In this document: piece by piece, positions 11,105-21,250 of the stretch
Numbering within the stretch: position 1 is the stretch's first letter
Layout of the letters: each line of letters begins with the position of its first letter
Assembly (NCBI GenBank): GCA_965240325.2
Contig: OZ251235.1
Location: forward strand, 744,001-808,000
Reading direction: 5' to 3'
DNA from: Rebecca billardiae RCC1528
Taxonomy: Eukaryota; Haptophyta
DNA: 64,000 nt
Made by a program: the position numbers and the translations under genes
Notes under the pieces: model-generated
What the model saw: only the letters and a program-made list of their open reading frames with translations
Told to the model about the DNA's origin: nothing
Database searches by the model: none

Positions 11105-11500
11105 ATGCCGGTCTTCGTCCCGCGCACGCACGCGTTCCGCTGCGCACCCAACGAGGTGCCAACGGACGTGGTGAAGATCGCATACTCTGACCGTGTATTG
11201 CTAATCGTCACGCAGACGGGCAAACCTGGGACGGTGATGCACGTTGGCGCCGAGCTCGACCCGATCCACGGCCCAGCTGGCGATGCAGAGCCTCGCATTC
11301 TCCTCGGCCAGCGAAATGAGCTCGCGCTGGACGTGTACGCACGACGGCTGCGAGATCTGGTGTGCGCGCACGACGGTCTTCCGCTCCTACTTTCCATAGC
11401 GCTCGTCGAGTACTCGCCATCCGCGCTGAATGCGCTCCTCGCCGAGCTTGAACAACACATTACGTCTGGCCGGGCTGGGATGCCACGGGTGTCAACATGA
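11105..11500 (+). CDS. PSMG3: Proteasome assembly chaperone 3 (PAC3/PSMG3-like)
   Basis: Single exon of 131 aa; the ATG at 11105 is preferred because the frame upstream lacks an ATG. PSMG3 pairs with PSMG4 to guide assembly of the 20S alpha ring. The length equals the family norm (about 120-135 aa). Recognisable features are the core strand DRVLLIVTQTGKPGT, the turn ILLGQ, and the helix ARRLRDLVCA followed by PLLLSIAL, all in the family order. The nearest relative by eye is animal PSMG3. It shares a 94-bp upstream region with the fibrillin gene. The proteasome alpha subunit PSMA1 lies 19 kb to the right. Confidence 0.85.
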   Translation: MPVFVPRTHAFRCAPNEVPTDVVKIAYSDRVLLIVTQTGKPGTVMHVGAELDPIHGPAGDAEPRILLGQRNELALDVYARRLRDLVCAHDGLPLLLSIALVEYSPSALNALLAELEQHITSGRAGMPRVST

Positions 11501-12055
11501 TCGATGCAGCATTTATCTCATCAAAGATCACGGCGTGACGCTCCAGGCGCTGAAACGACGTACTCTTTTCGATTGGCGCACGGCGCAGCAGCAGCATCAA
11601 CATTGAATTGTTCGCGCGATGGGTGCGTCGCGATGGTCCGAGGCCGGGGCCCGGGCGCAGTTCCGACCGAGTCACGACGACTGTCACTGACGAATTTGAG
11701 ACAGCATTTTTAACGCTACTTCACTCATAACTAGCTACTTGTCTACTAGTACAGCAAGCTGCGTTGTGCCAGATTTCGCGGCAGCCACCGCCGCCGGGAC
11801 CGGACGATAGGCAGACCCGCGCAGGGCGGGCCGGGACTCAACATCGGCATCACACCGATGACATGACACTGTGATGACACACATGGCGCGGGCATCGGGA
11901 CTCCCTAATGCGGGTAGTCACTTGGGCCTCAGGGCCCGCGACGAGGATCAAGTCGGACCGCGTGTCCGTTCGGAGGCGGTCGGAGCGGTTCAGAGACCGT
12001 CTGACGAACGTCAATGACGAACAACGAACCGGAACTCGTCATATATATATATGAT
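11501..12055. other. Gene-free stretch between PSMG3 and the TIR element
   Basis: About 555 bp containing the PSMG3 3' UTR and spacer. A short AT run (12040-12052) lies just outside the left end of the inverted-repeat element. No gene or recognised element is seen. Confidence 0.4.
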
Positions 12056-14022
12056 TAAACTTTTCTGAGGATAGCGCACCAGCAATTTCCCTTGACCGCC
12101 ATCCGGGCCGAAGTGGCGCAAAATGGCGGTTGCCCCGTTTGGGCGCCCTTCCGCGCCTTCGAGCGGCTCGTGCGCGTCGGGAAGTGCGCCGAAGCGTATC
12201 CGGAGCATGCTCCATCGACGCGTCGCACTGCCGGGCCCTCGCATGCGAGCCCATGCCGACGTCTGAGTGCGCCTCGCTGCGCACGGTACAGCTTGACGGT
12301 ACACGGCACGATTCGGCCGCGAGCAGCCTCGTGCGCGCGACCGAGCCAGAGGTGGTCGTCGAGAGTAGCACGAGCGGCGGCACACAAGCGGGCCTGGTCG
12401 TTGCCGAATATCTGACGCACCAATCGACCTCGCCCAGCGCCATCTGCTCGTTTGCGCACGTGTCGGAAAGAATGCGCAGCTGCCTGCAAACGCCGAGCGC
12501 GCAGATGAGGCGTGGGCGAGCGAAGGGGCGGCGAGGGCCGGCGCGTGCGCGCGCGTAAATTCGAGCCTCCCCATACGCATCGAAACACACCGCGCTCGCT
12601 CGTCGAGCTGCGCACGGGTATCGGTGCGCGCGCGCCAACGCGGCGCGCCGTGAACGCGCCCGGCGAATGCACACCTGCTCGCGCGCGCACGCGCACGTGA
12701 TGGACCGAGGAGGCCGCGCGAGCATGCGCGATGTGTCTGGATGGAGCGTGTAGGAGGTGTAGGCTGCGCTCCGCACGCGCTCCGCCACCGTGCACCGCGC
12801 TGCCCCTCGTCCACGCGATCGCCGCCGAGCCCAGATTCAAACGCGCGCGAGCGCTCGAGCGCACCTCCGGGCAGCAGTCGCAGCTATCGTGACGAAGGCG
12901 TGGCGAGAGGCAGATGTGCATGGCAAGTATCGTCATTGTGGTGCCCATCACGCGCACACTCTCGCGCATGCTCGCTGCACCACCTCGTCGCGCCCACGTG
13001 CAGCGCGCGGGGCGCGCTTCGTGCCCGGAGCAGCTGCGGAGCGGCTGCCGCGCGCAGTGCGCGCGGCGAGTAGGGCTCAGCCAATGGTCCGAGGGCGAGC
13101 CGGCCGAGCGTCGTGCGTGACGCACACGGACCTGGTGCAACGCCGCGTACCACTCGCAGCCACCATCGCGCCCGTACCAGCGAGCTGTGGCCGCCGCCGA
13201 CACCCCAAAGCAGCCCAGCCGTCAGCGCGCGACAGCCGACGAGCGTCAGCGCGCGACGCGCGCGTGCACCACCGTGATGAGCACGGATGAGCGCGCGCGC
13301 CCGTGTCGTAGCTCAGGTGGGGTCCCCCGATCGCACGCACCACCGCGCTGCCACGCCTTCGACCATCTTGTGTCACCACGCGGGCACACGCCGGGCAGGC
13401 GGCGGGGCAGCCCGCTCGGCAAACGGTCAGCGCGCAGCGAGGATGGAGTCCGGCGAGGGGCGACCGGAGTGTCCGGCGCGACGGAGGTGGTCCACGCCGT
13501 GGTCGCCGACGCGTTCCTCACCACCTCCGAGGCCGTGGTGGCCGCCCGGGAGAAGGAATGCTCCCAGTCGCACCCTTTGCAGTGCTCCTTTGCGCGTGCA
13601 CGCAACGGCGAGGAGCGGAAGCGTTAGAGGGCACTTTTTGTGCAGTTCAGGCGTTCTTTCCCCAAAATGTAGAATGCGCGGAGAAGTGCCCTCTAACGAT
13701 TTTCGTGTGCAGCCGTGCCGCGCGCGCGAGGAAGGCCACATGCGGCTCCTTGCACATCTGCTGCAGATCGGCTCGTGCTCGGCGAGCGCGGCGAGGAGGA
13801 AGGTGCGCGCTCGCGAGCTGGCGCACCTGGGAGTCCTCGCGGCCTCCGAGCAGAAAGAGCGCGTCGAGCGCAACGCCGCAGGTCGCACGGTCGCGATCTC
13901 GCGAGAGCGGTGGTGCGAGGGCGGGCCTCGCCATCGCGCGTTTCTGCGTCCAAACGCGGCCTCCGTAAAATCCGGATGGCGGTCAAGGGATTTTGCTGGT
14001 GCGCTATCCTCAGAAAAGTTTA
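12056..14022. mobile_element. 1.97 kb element with 51-bp terminal inverted repeats, no transposase
   Basis: 12056-12106 and 13972-14022 are inverted copies of each other, 49 of 51 positions matching, starting TAAACTTTTCTGAGGATAGC. Both ends sit in short AT dinucleotide runs (about 12039-12052 and 14024-14033), which suits insertion at TA-rich sites, but I cannot read a clear target-site duplication. The interior is GC-rich and has no intact gene or transposase, so it would be a non-autonomous DNA transposon. Short stretches inside read like protein (for example AVVADAFLTTSEAVVAARE near 13510), which may be captured gene fragments. A second, nested hairpin lies at 13622-13698. Confidence 0.7.
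13622..13698. repeat. Nested 77-bp inverted repeat with perfect 15-bp arms
   Basis: CGTTAGAGGGCACTT at 13622-13636 is repeated exactly, inverted, at 13684-13698, with 47 bp of loop between. It lies inside the larger TIR element. It could fold as a hairpin in RNA or be a tiny nested mobile element. Confidence 0.8.
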
Positions 14023-14505
14023 CACATATATATTAACGACGTGGTATGCAACGGGCAGGCGTCAGAGTCAGCAAGCTGTAGCAGCAGATCGAGCAGCAGA
14101 GACAAACACCAGGATCAGCGCTCCATATAGAGTTATATAGTTATTATTCTAACTGGCGCGCGCAGAATCTCAGTATTCTCACAGAAGTGCCAAGTGGCCG
14201 GGGAATCGGACCGCCAGCCGGCCGAGGTGAGTGGTGACAGACGACCGTCATCTACAGTACTCCGACTACCCGTACCGGTCTCAGATAACACTTAACAGTC
14301 GCGTAGCTTTAAACGACAGATTGACCAAAGGAATCAAGGGGGGTTTGGATTGACAGGCTAACTATACAGCAGATACTCATCATAGCGCAGTACTAAGTAC
14401 GACTGCTCATAGCTACGACACGCCGTACTCGTGGTAAGTAGTATACTCATTTCAGATATTTATAATAATAATATTATGATCGGCTACGCCGATCTTCGGG
14501 TAGTA
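14023..14505. other. AT-richer, gene-free stretch with a small hairpin
   Basis: Markedly less GC-rich than the genes, with TAATAATAATATTATGAT around 14461-14480. A perfect small hairpin, GATCGGC-TAC-GCCGATC, is at 14478-14494. No gene or transfer RNA can be supported. Confidence 0.45.
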
Positions 14506-14559
14506 TTAGTAAACAACGAAGTTGAGGGCGCACGGCCCTACCAGTGGTAGTTGTCGCAG

Positions 14560-15400
14560 TTGTCGAGCGTTCTTCACCGAATCACGATGCGCGCGCCCGG
14601 CGCGTCGCCGTGCAGGAGGCGCGGGCGCGAGTAGCCGCTCCTTGCACGCCCTCGGCGTCTTCCCCTCCGAATGCGGGCCACGCGCGATGCGAGGTCGTCG
14701 AGAGCGCGCTGTCCGCCCACTGGAGCGCCAGCTCACGCGTGGACAGCGGCACGGGCCGCGGCCGCGGGCCGCCTGGGCGCACCGGCGCGCGCTCTCGACG
14801 TGCGCGCCGGGCACGATCAATCACGCCCGCCTCGAAGAGCCCGCCGATCACGCGCAAGATGAGCTCGCTCGCGTTCCGCGCCGCCGCCGCCGCCGCGCCC
14901 GCCGCGCCCGCCGCGCGAGCGGAGCGCAACCCTCGGCCGGCGGTCGGCGCGGCGCCCGCGCCCGCGCCCGCGCCGGGCGCCGGCGCGCACGTCTCACAGA
15001 GCAGGGTGTGGCGATCGCGCTGGGCCGGGGCGCGGCGGCGGGCGTGAGTGCGGAGAGCAGCGTGACTCGGAAGCACGGCTGCGAGTCGTCCGGCAGGTGC
15101 AGCACGTGCGCGCCGTCGCGCAGCGCGCCGCCCAGCCTCCCGCGCACGCCGAGCCCCAGCATGTGCGAGTGCCGCAGGTGCGGCCGCGCGCGCTCGCGCG
15201 CCGCGTCGAGCGCGCGCGCCGCCGCGCGGCGCGACAGAGTCAAGAAGCGTGTCTCGAGCGGCGCGGTAGAGAGCAGCGCGGAGTAGCGCACGCGCTCGCC
15301 ACCCTCAAGCACCGCCTCGTGCTCGTGCGCCCGCGAACAAGCGGCTCGCGCCGCCGTCCCGTTGCCGGAGCCCGACGTGATTGATGACGACGCGGCTGAG
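14560..15400 (-). pseudogene. Decayed fragment of an FAD-dependent amine-oxidase/UDP-galactopyranose-mutase-like protein
   Basis: On the minus strand a segment near 15330-15020 reads YSALLSTAPLETRFL, then SHMLGLGVRG, then LPDDSQPCFRVTLLS, which follows the order of fungal and algal NAD/FAD-binding oxidoreductases of the amine-oxidase superfamily (…STxPL…, …VGIGLRG…, …FPxxxxPFYRVTxxS…). The expected next motif, [HW]-x-L-L-C-E, appears as HTLLCET but in another frame (near 15010), so a frameshift separates them. A further piece, ELILRVIGGLFEAGVID, follows near 14860. The N-terminal FAD-binding Rossmann part is not found upstream, where the sequence turns AT-rich. A truncated, frameshifted relic is the simplest reading; an assembly error plus undetected exons is the alternative. 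Confidence 0.45.
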
Positions 15401-16278
15401 CCGAGCGAGCGCGGGCGCGCCCGCGCGCACGTCGCGGCCCCGCGCCACGAACCTGGCGGGTATTTTTCCAGCACTTCGTCCTAAGTGGGGAGCTCAAAAA
15501 ACGCCGTTTCGCTTCAAAGAATGATCAAAGATACCAGCTGGCACCCTACCTGTACGGGCGTTGGACGCGCGATGATACCAGGGCGCGCGGGAACGTCGAT
15601 TCAGGCTACCCGCGCAATAACATCTCGCGTCGCTCTGATGAATCTGAGGAGTGAACAGCTATCCGGAAAATAGTTCGATATCTCACCTTCTTTATCATCA
15701 GGTCAACACACGAATCTTGACTATCAGAAAGGTAGCTATTAAGATGTCTTTGTCCTATTTGATTTCGATTTCTTCTATTACTTACTATCCAAGGATTAAG
15801 GGGCAGTACAAACGCAATCATGAGCAGCGATATGCGGACTCAAATGCTGCGGTTTCACACCTAAATCCACCTACAAAAATCCCCCAAATCCTGCGCGCGC
15901 ATCCTCTTTTATTTGATTTGCGGAGCACGTGCGCCGCCCCCCCCCGGCTTTCGCTCACGCTCAGACCTTAACCTTTCGGGGGGGGCCGTGCGCCATAATA
16001 TACTGCTTCAGTCATCATAGTAATCGTCGATCGGACTCGCAGGATCTAGACCTAGTCGGTCAGCATCTGAATCACGACGCTTACATTACGCGCGCCACGC
16101 CGCCGGCGGCCCGCACCTCGGTGCGCCATAGCCATAGGTGATAGGTGCGGCAGGCCGGACTGGCCGCCTGACTTCGACGGAGTGGCAACTCTGTGCGGCG
16201 CTGGCACCTCGAGAGTCGAGTCCGGAGCAGATCCGCGGCCCGTGAGTGCGTGCCCGGCCTCGTCGGCAGTCTTAGCCG
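15401..16278. other. AT-richer gene-free stretch
   Basis: From about 15480 to 15900 the composition drops towards balanced GC and splits the decayed oxidoreductase from the next gene. No coding signal, tRNA or array is recognised. The end (16140-16278) is the 3' flank of the F-box/LRR gene. Confidence 0.4.
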
Positions 16279-18516
16279 TCAGTCGTCGTACTCGTCCGGC
16301 GAGCCTTGATCGTCGGACCCATGAGTGTCACTCCCGGAAATGCTCTCGTCTCCCATCTCGTCATCATCCCAAGCCTCGGGCCAGGGGTCGTCGTCGCTGC
16401 CGAGGTCGGCCTCAGCAGCGCCAGGCGGGTACACTTGCTCGTAGAGCCGCTTGCTCGGCGCGCGCGCCGCCTGCGAGTGCACCTGAGACGTGAGCAGGTC
16501 GTCCAGCATGCCGTCGTCACCAGTCCACGCCTCGCGCACGACGTGCGCCGTCGACGGCGCAGGGGCCCCCGGGACTCCCCCTGGCATCGCGGACGCGCCG
16601 CCGGCGCCGCCAGCAGACTCCAGCGAGTAGCGAGCGTGCTCGATCGGGTCGTCCTCGTCCACGGCGGGGCCGCCTTCGCACACGTACAGCTCGCGGAGTG
16701 CGCAGAGGTTCGGCAGCGCGCGCACCGCCGCGTCCCCGACGCCGAGGCCCTCGAGGGAGAGCCGCGCGAGCGTGCGCGGCAGGAGCGCGAGGACCTCGGC
16801 GCCGAGGGGCAACCCGCCGGGCGGCGGCGGCTGCTTCGGATTGAGCTGCTTGAAATAGCCGCCCTTGTACTTGGGCTTGGGCTGCTTGTACACGCGCAGC
16901 TCGAGCGACTCGAGCGCCGGCGCGCCCGGCAGCACCTGCGACAGCACGAACGCCAGGTTGTCCGCCGCGTGGTCCGGGTACGTGGGCGTGGCCGCGTTGA
17001 GTCTCAGCGGCTGGCCTCTGTGCAGACCGCTGTGTGGGTTCGGCTCCGTGTCGTTGTGGTACTGCGCCCAGCGCATGCGCAGGCTGAGCGAGCGCAGCGC
17101 GCCGAAGAGCGGGCGGCCGGCGTGCCCGGCGCGCGCCGGCACTGGGTGCTCGCGGGCCCACTCCTTCGCCTCGCGCGTCTCGCGCAGCTGCGTCGTCTGC
17201 CGCCACACGTCGCCGCACTCGAGCCGCGCGCTCAGCGCGCGCAGGTTGGGCAACGCGCGGCCGAGCAGCAGCAGCGGCCGGAGCTCGAGGCCGTCCGGGT
17301 ACGGCGCCTTGTGCGCGAGCCAGCGCCTGTACCCGGCCCCGCGCACCACCAGCGCGCTGAGCGCGTGCAGCTCCGGCGCCACCACCTTGCCCTGCCGCAC
17401 GTCCCGGCCGCTCGCGCCGCCGCCGGCAAGCGCAGCCACCAGCCTGGCCGCGCTGTCCTCGCAGTTGAGCAGCGCCGTGGGCAGCGCGAGGGAGCGGAGG
17501 CGCGGCGTGGCGCGCAGCACGGCCTCCCACTCGTCGACGCCCAGGTACGACTCCTCCACGTGCAGCGAGAGCAGGCTGCCGAAGAAGGGCAGCTTCGCCA
17601 TCCCGAGCAGAAGGTTCTGCGGAGACGCGTTATGACCGCACTGCGCGCGCAGACGCACGGACGTCACGGCCGAGCCGAGGTGGCGCGCGATGGAGAGGGC
17701 GCGCTTGGTGTCGGGGCCGGTGGCGCCGAACGGCCAGAAGGCGAGCTCGTGCACCGCGCCCGCGGGGATCATCCCGCGGAGCCGCTGCAGCCCCTCGCTG
17801 CTCGGCCAGAAACGGTCGGGGAATTTGAACGCGCTCTCGCGCTTGTCCTGCTCGCGCATCTTGCCGCGCCGCGGCCGGTAGCCGCCGCTCACCTGCTCGA
17901 GGTGGCGGTCGCCGAATTCGAGCGAGGCCCAGAGCTCGGGGAACGCGCGCAGCGCGCGCCACTCCTTGCTCACGCACGTGACGACCGTCAAGCGCTCGAG
18001 CAGCGAGAGGTGGCCGCCGCTCGCGACGAGCACGAGCACCTGCAGCAGCAGCGGCAGCCCCGCGTCGGCCGGGACCGCGCCGTCGACGGCGGCGGCAACC
18101 TTGGCGAGCGAGGTGCTGAGTGCGCGGGCCTCCTTCTTCCGCTGCGCTTGCGCCGCCTTCGTCGCCGCCTTCTTCGACTCGCGCGCCGCCTCCGCGTCGA
18201 GCATGGCGCTCTTCAGGGCGACGAGCGTCGACCGATGCTTCGATTTCGGGATGTCGTCGCGGAAGACGATCTCGCTCCACGGCGACCGATCGACGCCGAA
18301 CGCCATGAAGCTCTGCTTCACACTGCCGCCGCCCTGGAGCGTGCTCGGCAGCACGCAGCCGAAGCACTTGAAATGGTTGTAGGCACCGTCAGTGCCTGTC
18401 GGCCGGTTGAAGCGCAACTCGCCCGGGTGCATGGCCTTGTGGCATGACTCGCACTTGCAGCTGCGCGGGCCGACGGTCTCGATGTAGTTGACCCCTCCGA
18501 GGTGCTTGAACTCCAT
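16279..18516 (-). CDS. PARP-type zinc finger, F-box-like and leucine-rich-repeat protein
   Basis: Single exon of 745 aa from the ATG at 18516 (the frame extends upstream but without an ATG). Residues about 1-60 resemble a PARP-type zinc finger: Y-I-E-T-V-G start, C-x2-C (CESC), then the LRF strand and H-x2-C (HFKC). PARP fingers bind broken DNA ends. Residues about 170-225 look like an F-box (start LPLLLQVLVLVA, end VSKEWRAL with the W-x-x-L core), which would bind SKP1 in an SCF ubiquitin ligase. Residues about 260-640 show irregular leucine-rich repeats (LRSLALP, LPNLRALSARLE, LESLELRVY, LARLSLEGLGVGDAAVRALPNL). The tail is strongly acidic. A substrate-recruiting F-box protein linked to DNA breaks is an inference. 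The F-box is the weakest part of the call. Confidence 0.7.
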   Translation of the reverse strand: MEFKHLGGVNYIETVGPRSCKCESCHKAMHPGELRFNRPTGTDGAYNHFKCFGCVLPSTLQGGGSVKQSFMAFGVDRSPWSEIVFRDDIPKSKHRSTLVALKSAMLDAEAARESKKAATKAAQAQRKKEARALSTSLAKVAAAVDGAVPADAGLPLLLQVLVLVASGGHLSLLERLTVVTCVSKEWRALRAFPELWASLEFGDRHLEQVSGGYRPRRGKMREQDKRESAFKFPDRFWPSSEGLQRLRGMIPAGAVHELAFWPFGATGPDTKRALSIARHLGSAVTSVRLRAQCGHNASPQNLLLGMAKLPFFGSLLSLHVEESYLGVDEWEAVLRATPRLRSLALPTALLNCEDSAARLVAALAGGGASGRDVRQGKVVAPELHALSALVVRGAGYRRWLAHKAPYPDGLELRPLLLLGRALPNLRALSARLECGDVWRQTTQLRETREAKEWAREHPVPARAGHAGRPLFGALRSLSLRMRWAQYHNDTEPNPHSGLHRGQPLRLNAATPTYPDHAADNLAFVLSQVLPGAPALESLELRVYKQPKPKYKGGYFKQLNPKQPPPPGGLPLGAEVLALLPRTLARLSLEGLGVGDAAVRALPNLCALRELYVCEGGPAVDEDDPIEHARYSLESAGGAGGASAMPGGVPGAPAPSTAHVVREAWTGDDGMLDDLLTSQVHSQAARAPSKRLYEQVYPPGAAEADLGSDDDPWPEAWDDDEMGDESISGSDTHGSDDQGSPDEYDD

Positions 18517-19800
18517 CGTCGCCTCAGCGCGCCTCGAGGATGCCCCCGCGGTCCCTGCACAACCGGTCGCCGCGGCCACTCCGTGACAGGGGCGCGGAAC
18601 TTGCCGCCCCGCAAAGACTTGACTTGAGCTTACCCCCCTTGATTCCTTTGAGCTTACTGTACTGGGTTGCACACTTCAGCGATTCACGTACTGTACTACT
18701 GTACTGTACAATCAAAGGTCGTTCTATTCCTTTGGTACAATCGTCATCGGAGTCGTTGATTCCCCGGTCATGATGCTACAGTTTACTAAGAATAAGAGAC
18801 GCACACAGCTCAGGCAGGCGAGATCAAGTCGACGATTCGACGAACGACTTGTCCTGCGACCTGCTGATCCTCCTCGTGCGCCAGTCAGACCAACTTGGGC
18901 GGTAGGTCAGAGTCGTAATGACGCGGCCGAGCGCAGCCGCGCGCACACGGCATGTTGCCACCGTGTGGGCCACAGCACATGGCCGCGCACTACACTCTAC
19001 ACTACAGACTACAGAGCAGTCTGAAGTCACAGACAGTAGACACAGTCACCGACAGTCGGCTCGGATCCGCCGGGACCGAGCTCCGGGACGTACAGGGGAC
19101 TTCATCGGAGCGCTGCCGACGTGCGGTCGTGCGGCTGCCGCCCGCGCGGTCCGGGTCACGGTCACCGGAGCGGCCAGTAACCGCGCGGGGCCGAGACGCT
19201 GATGAGCCTGAGAGTGAGACGGTATATTCCGTCGCGTAACCTACTGCTACATATATATATATATATACAGTTCACGGGCGTGCCGCTGACCCGACACCAC
19301 TTTGACAGTCACAGACACACTCACACAGTGCTGACCATCACCAGTCAGACTGTCACGCCTCCGATCGGTACAGTGGTACACTCTGACTCGGGATTGAAGT
19401 ATTTGAAGTTGTAATGGCGGCGGTACGGGGACATGAGCTTGCATGACAGCTGCCGCGGCGAGGGCCTAGCCGAGCTGCAGCCCTCGGAACGCGCCACATG
19501 CTCGTCGGCGTCTCGGGGCACGGAGCTTGTTTGCTGGCGTGCTCGCCCGGCAGCGGAGAAAGTCATCGCACAACGCTGCGCTTGACCGCATTCGTGTAGC
19601 ACGGTTCTGGGTACATGCTTGCGGCACCAGGAAAGTCGCCTCCTGCGAGCGCGAGCCCGTCCGTCGGGGTCAGCCCGGTCGGCCTAGGGCACGCTCGCGT
19701 GATCGGTCGCCGGACAGGGCCAGGAAAGCTGCGACGGCCATCGGACGGCGAGGCAGCTCCAATCGGACGGATGATCGTGCGAAGATCTCATCCGGATTCG
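18517..19800. other. Gene-free stretch with a dispersed repeat copy
   Basis: About 1.28 kb with no convincing gene. It holds copy 1 of the dispersed 46-bp repeat (18780-18825), a short (AT)n run at about 19250-19266 and T/GA-rich patches. The right part is the 3' flank of the LYR gene. Confidence 0.4.
18780..18825 (+). repeat. Dispersed 46-bp repeat, copy 1
   Basis: Starts AGTTTACTAAGAATAAGAGA and ends CAGGCAGGCGAGATC. It matches copy 2 (20945-20992) except for a 2-bp insertion and a change near base 14, and copy 3 (inverted, 59973-60016) except at a few positions. The flanks of the copies do not match, so the conserved unit is short. Confidence 0.85.
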
Positions 19801-20121
19801 CTAGTGCCGCGAAGCAAGCATCTTTGCACCGCTGGACTGCGTGAGCGCTTCGCACTCAAAAGATGCCAGCCTGCGCAGCGCGAGGAAGCCGCGATCGACC
19901 AGGGCCTCGACGGCCGCTCCATTTGTCTCGCACGTGTGCTGCCGGAAGTTGTCACGCACGAGCTGGCTCAGCAGGTGGCCCTGGGTGCGGCTGCAGCGCA
20001 TAGCCTCGAGCTCGTGCTTGATCTCGCACTCGGCAAGCGCCCGCGACGTACCCATGTCCAGCCGCTGCGAGGCTCGCAAGAGCGACTTGTACAGCGCGCG
20101 CACAACGGTGCGGTTGCACAT
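19801..20121 (-). CDS. Small LYR-motif-like protein (probable mitochondrial assembly factor)
   Basis: Single exon of 106 aa from the ATG at 20121. The opening V-V-R-A-L-Y-K-S-L-L-R fits the Complex1_LYR pattern (LYR variant: LYK), and the later LVRDNFRQH corresponds to the family's second conserved R-x-x-F element. Such proteins are small, basic helical factors that help build respiratory complexes or deliver iron-sulfur clusters. Length and absence of a leader are normal for the family. Composition is less GC-biased than its neighbours. The exact member (LYRM1, LYRM7 or SDHAF type) cannot be assigned. Dispersed repeat copies lie on both sides (18780 and 20945). Confidence 0.55.
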   Translation of the reverse strand: MCNRTVVRALYKSLLRASQRLDMGTSRALAECEIKHELEAMRCSRTQGHLLSQLVRDNFRQHTCETNGAAVEALVDRGFLALRRLASFECEALTQSSGAKMLASRH

Positions 20122-20386
20122 GGCCGGGGAGGTCCGCCGCCGTCCGCGCGTCGGCCGCCCGGGCCGGCAAAGCCGCGAGCGGTTGATACCGGGTCCGCAG
20201 CTCGAAAGTTAGCCCACCGACTCTCGAAAGGGCACGGTGGATGCTGATTGGAGCATGCCCAAACATGAGCGGAACAAGGGGTCGACGGAACGGGCTGATT
20301 AAGACTATTCAGGAGGGCTCCTCATCAAGACCATTGTCACAAACGAGTATGGCTGCCGGCCGCGCGGGGGACCTCGCAAGGCCATC

Positions 20387-20689
20387 ATGAGCCCAATATT
20401 CGAGTCGCAGATGCTCAAGGCGCTGGCTTCGCTTGCAATCGTCGCAACTGGGCTTGTTGGTATCGCCATCGGCAATCGCATACAGGGGGCCTACCTGCTA
20501 CGCGAAATGGTGTGTGGCATCGCGATCCGCACGAGAGATGCGTACGCGATCAACACTCCATCGCGCTTGAGTGATCTCCCCCACGCCCTCGCGATGTGCC
20601 GTGTGCACGTGGTGCAGAATCGCATAGAGGAGGAGGCGAAAGCGCTGAAAGAGCGGCGTGCCCGGGCGAACACGTCAGACACTCGGTAA
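20387..20689 (+). CDS. Doubtful small membrane protein
   Basis: An ATG at 20387 opens a 100-aa frame. It has one hydrophobic segment (ALASLAIVATGLVGIAIG, about residues 12-29), a middle part and a charged C-terminal helix (IEEEAKALKERRARA). It is divergent from the LYR gene with 265 bp between, which is the spacing seen for other pairs here. No family is recognised. An opposite frame of 86 codons covers the same DNA, so this may not be coding. Confidence 0.35.
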   Translation: MSPIFESQMLKALASLAIVATGLVGIAIGNRIQGAYLLREMVCGIAIRTRDAYAINTPSRLSDLPHALAMCRVHVVQNRIEEEAKALKERRARANTSDTR

Positions 20690-21250
20690 ATGCTTTTGTC
20701 CTCGGCCACCTGCCCCAGATCGTCGTTCACTTCGCAGATTGTGGGCCGCACCTGCGCGGGCCCGTGGCGCCGGCCCTCACTCTGATGCCGTGATGTTGCA
20801 GGCGGAGTCGGCGGACAAGCTAGCAGCGTGTAGTCCCGGACAGCCTGGCCGCATCGGAAACCGCGGTCGTCATCGTCATCACATTATAACTATACATTAT
20901 TAGTCAGCAGCTTTATCCGATGACACCGTACCGCGACTAGTTTGAGTTTACTAAGAAAGTAAGAGACGCACACAGCTCAGGCAGGCGAGATCGATGATAG
21001 TATCCTCGGTCTCGGCGGCGGACTTCCGATTTGTCACTTGACGATGACACCGTCTGACACGGACCGACTCGGACTCCGATAGCCAGTGCTAAGCTACGGA
21101 CAAGTGTCAATCGGTTGACAGTCTGTCTGACCGCGATTCAGCGCGTTGATGTGAGACCGCCGGGACGACCGCGTTTCGGCGTAATTCGTTCTGGTTCGAC
21201 GATGTCGGATACGGGATACTGGTAACCGTGAATCATGGCCTCATGACGCG
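20690..21250. other. Gene-free spacer with dispersed repeat copy 2
   Basis: About 560 bp. Holds the dispersed repeat copy 2 (20945-20992) and less GC-rich sequence. The right part is the 3' flank of the RING-CH gene. Confidence 0.4.
20945..20992 (+). repeat. Dispersed 46-48-bp repeat, copy 2
   Basis: Same orientation as copy 1, 2.16 kb to its right. Starts AGTTTACTAAGAAAGTAAGA and ends CAGGCAGGCGAGATC, and is followed by unrelated sequence. Confidence 0.85.

Noticed and set aside
12500-13300. Several medium open frames inside the TIR element.
   Set aside because: No start-to-stop frame gives a recognisable protein or transposase; they overlap on both strands as expected from GC bias.
13306-13325. 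GTAGCTCAGGTGGGG, resembling a tRNA D-arm/A box.
   Set aside because: No T-arm or acceptor stem at the right distance; inside the TIR element.
20491-20751. 86-codon minus-strand frame opposite the doubtful small membrane protein.
   Set aside because: No family signal or hydrophobic pattern; listed neither as better nor as independent gene, though it weakens the plus-strand call.
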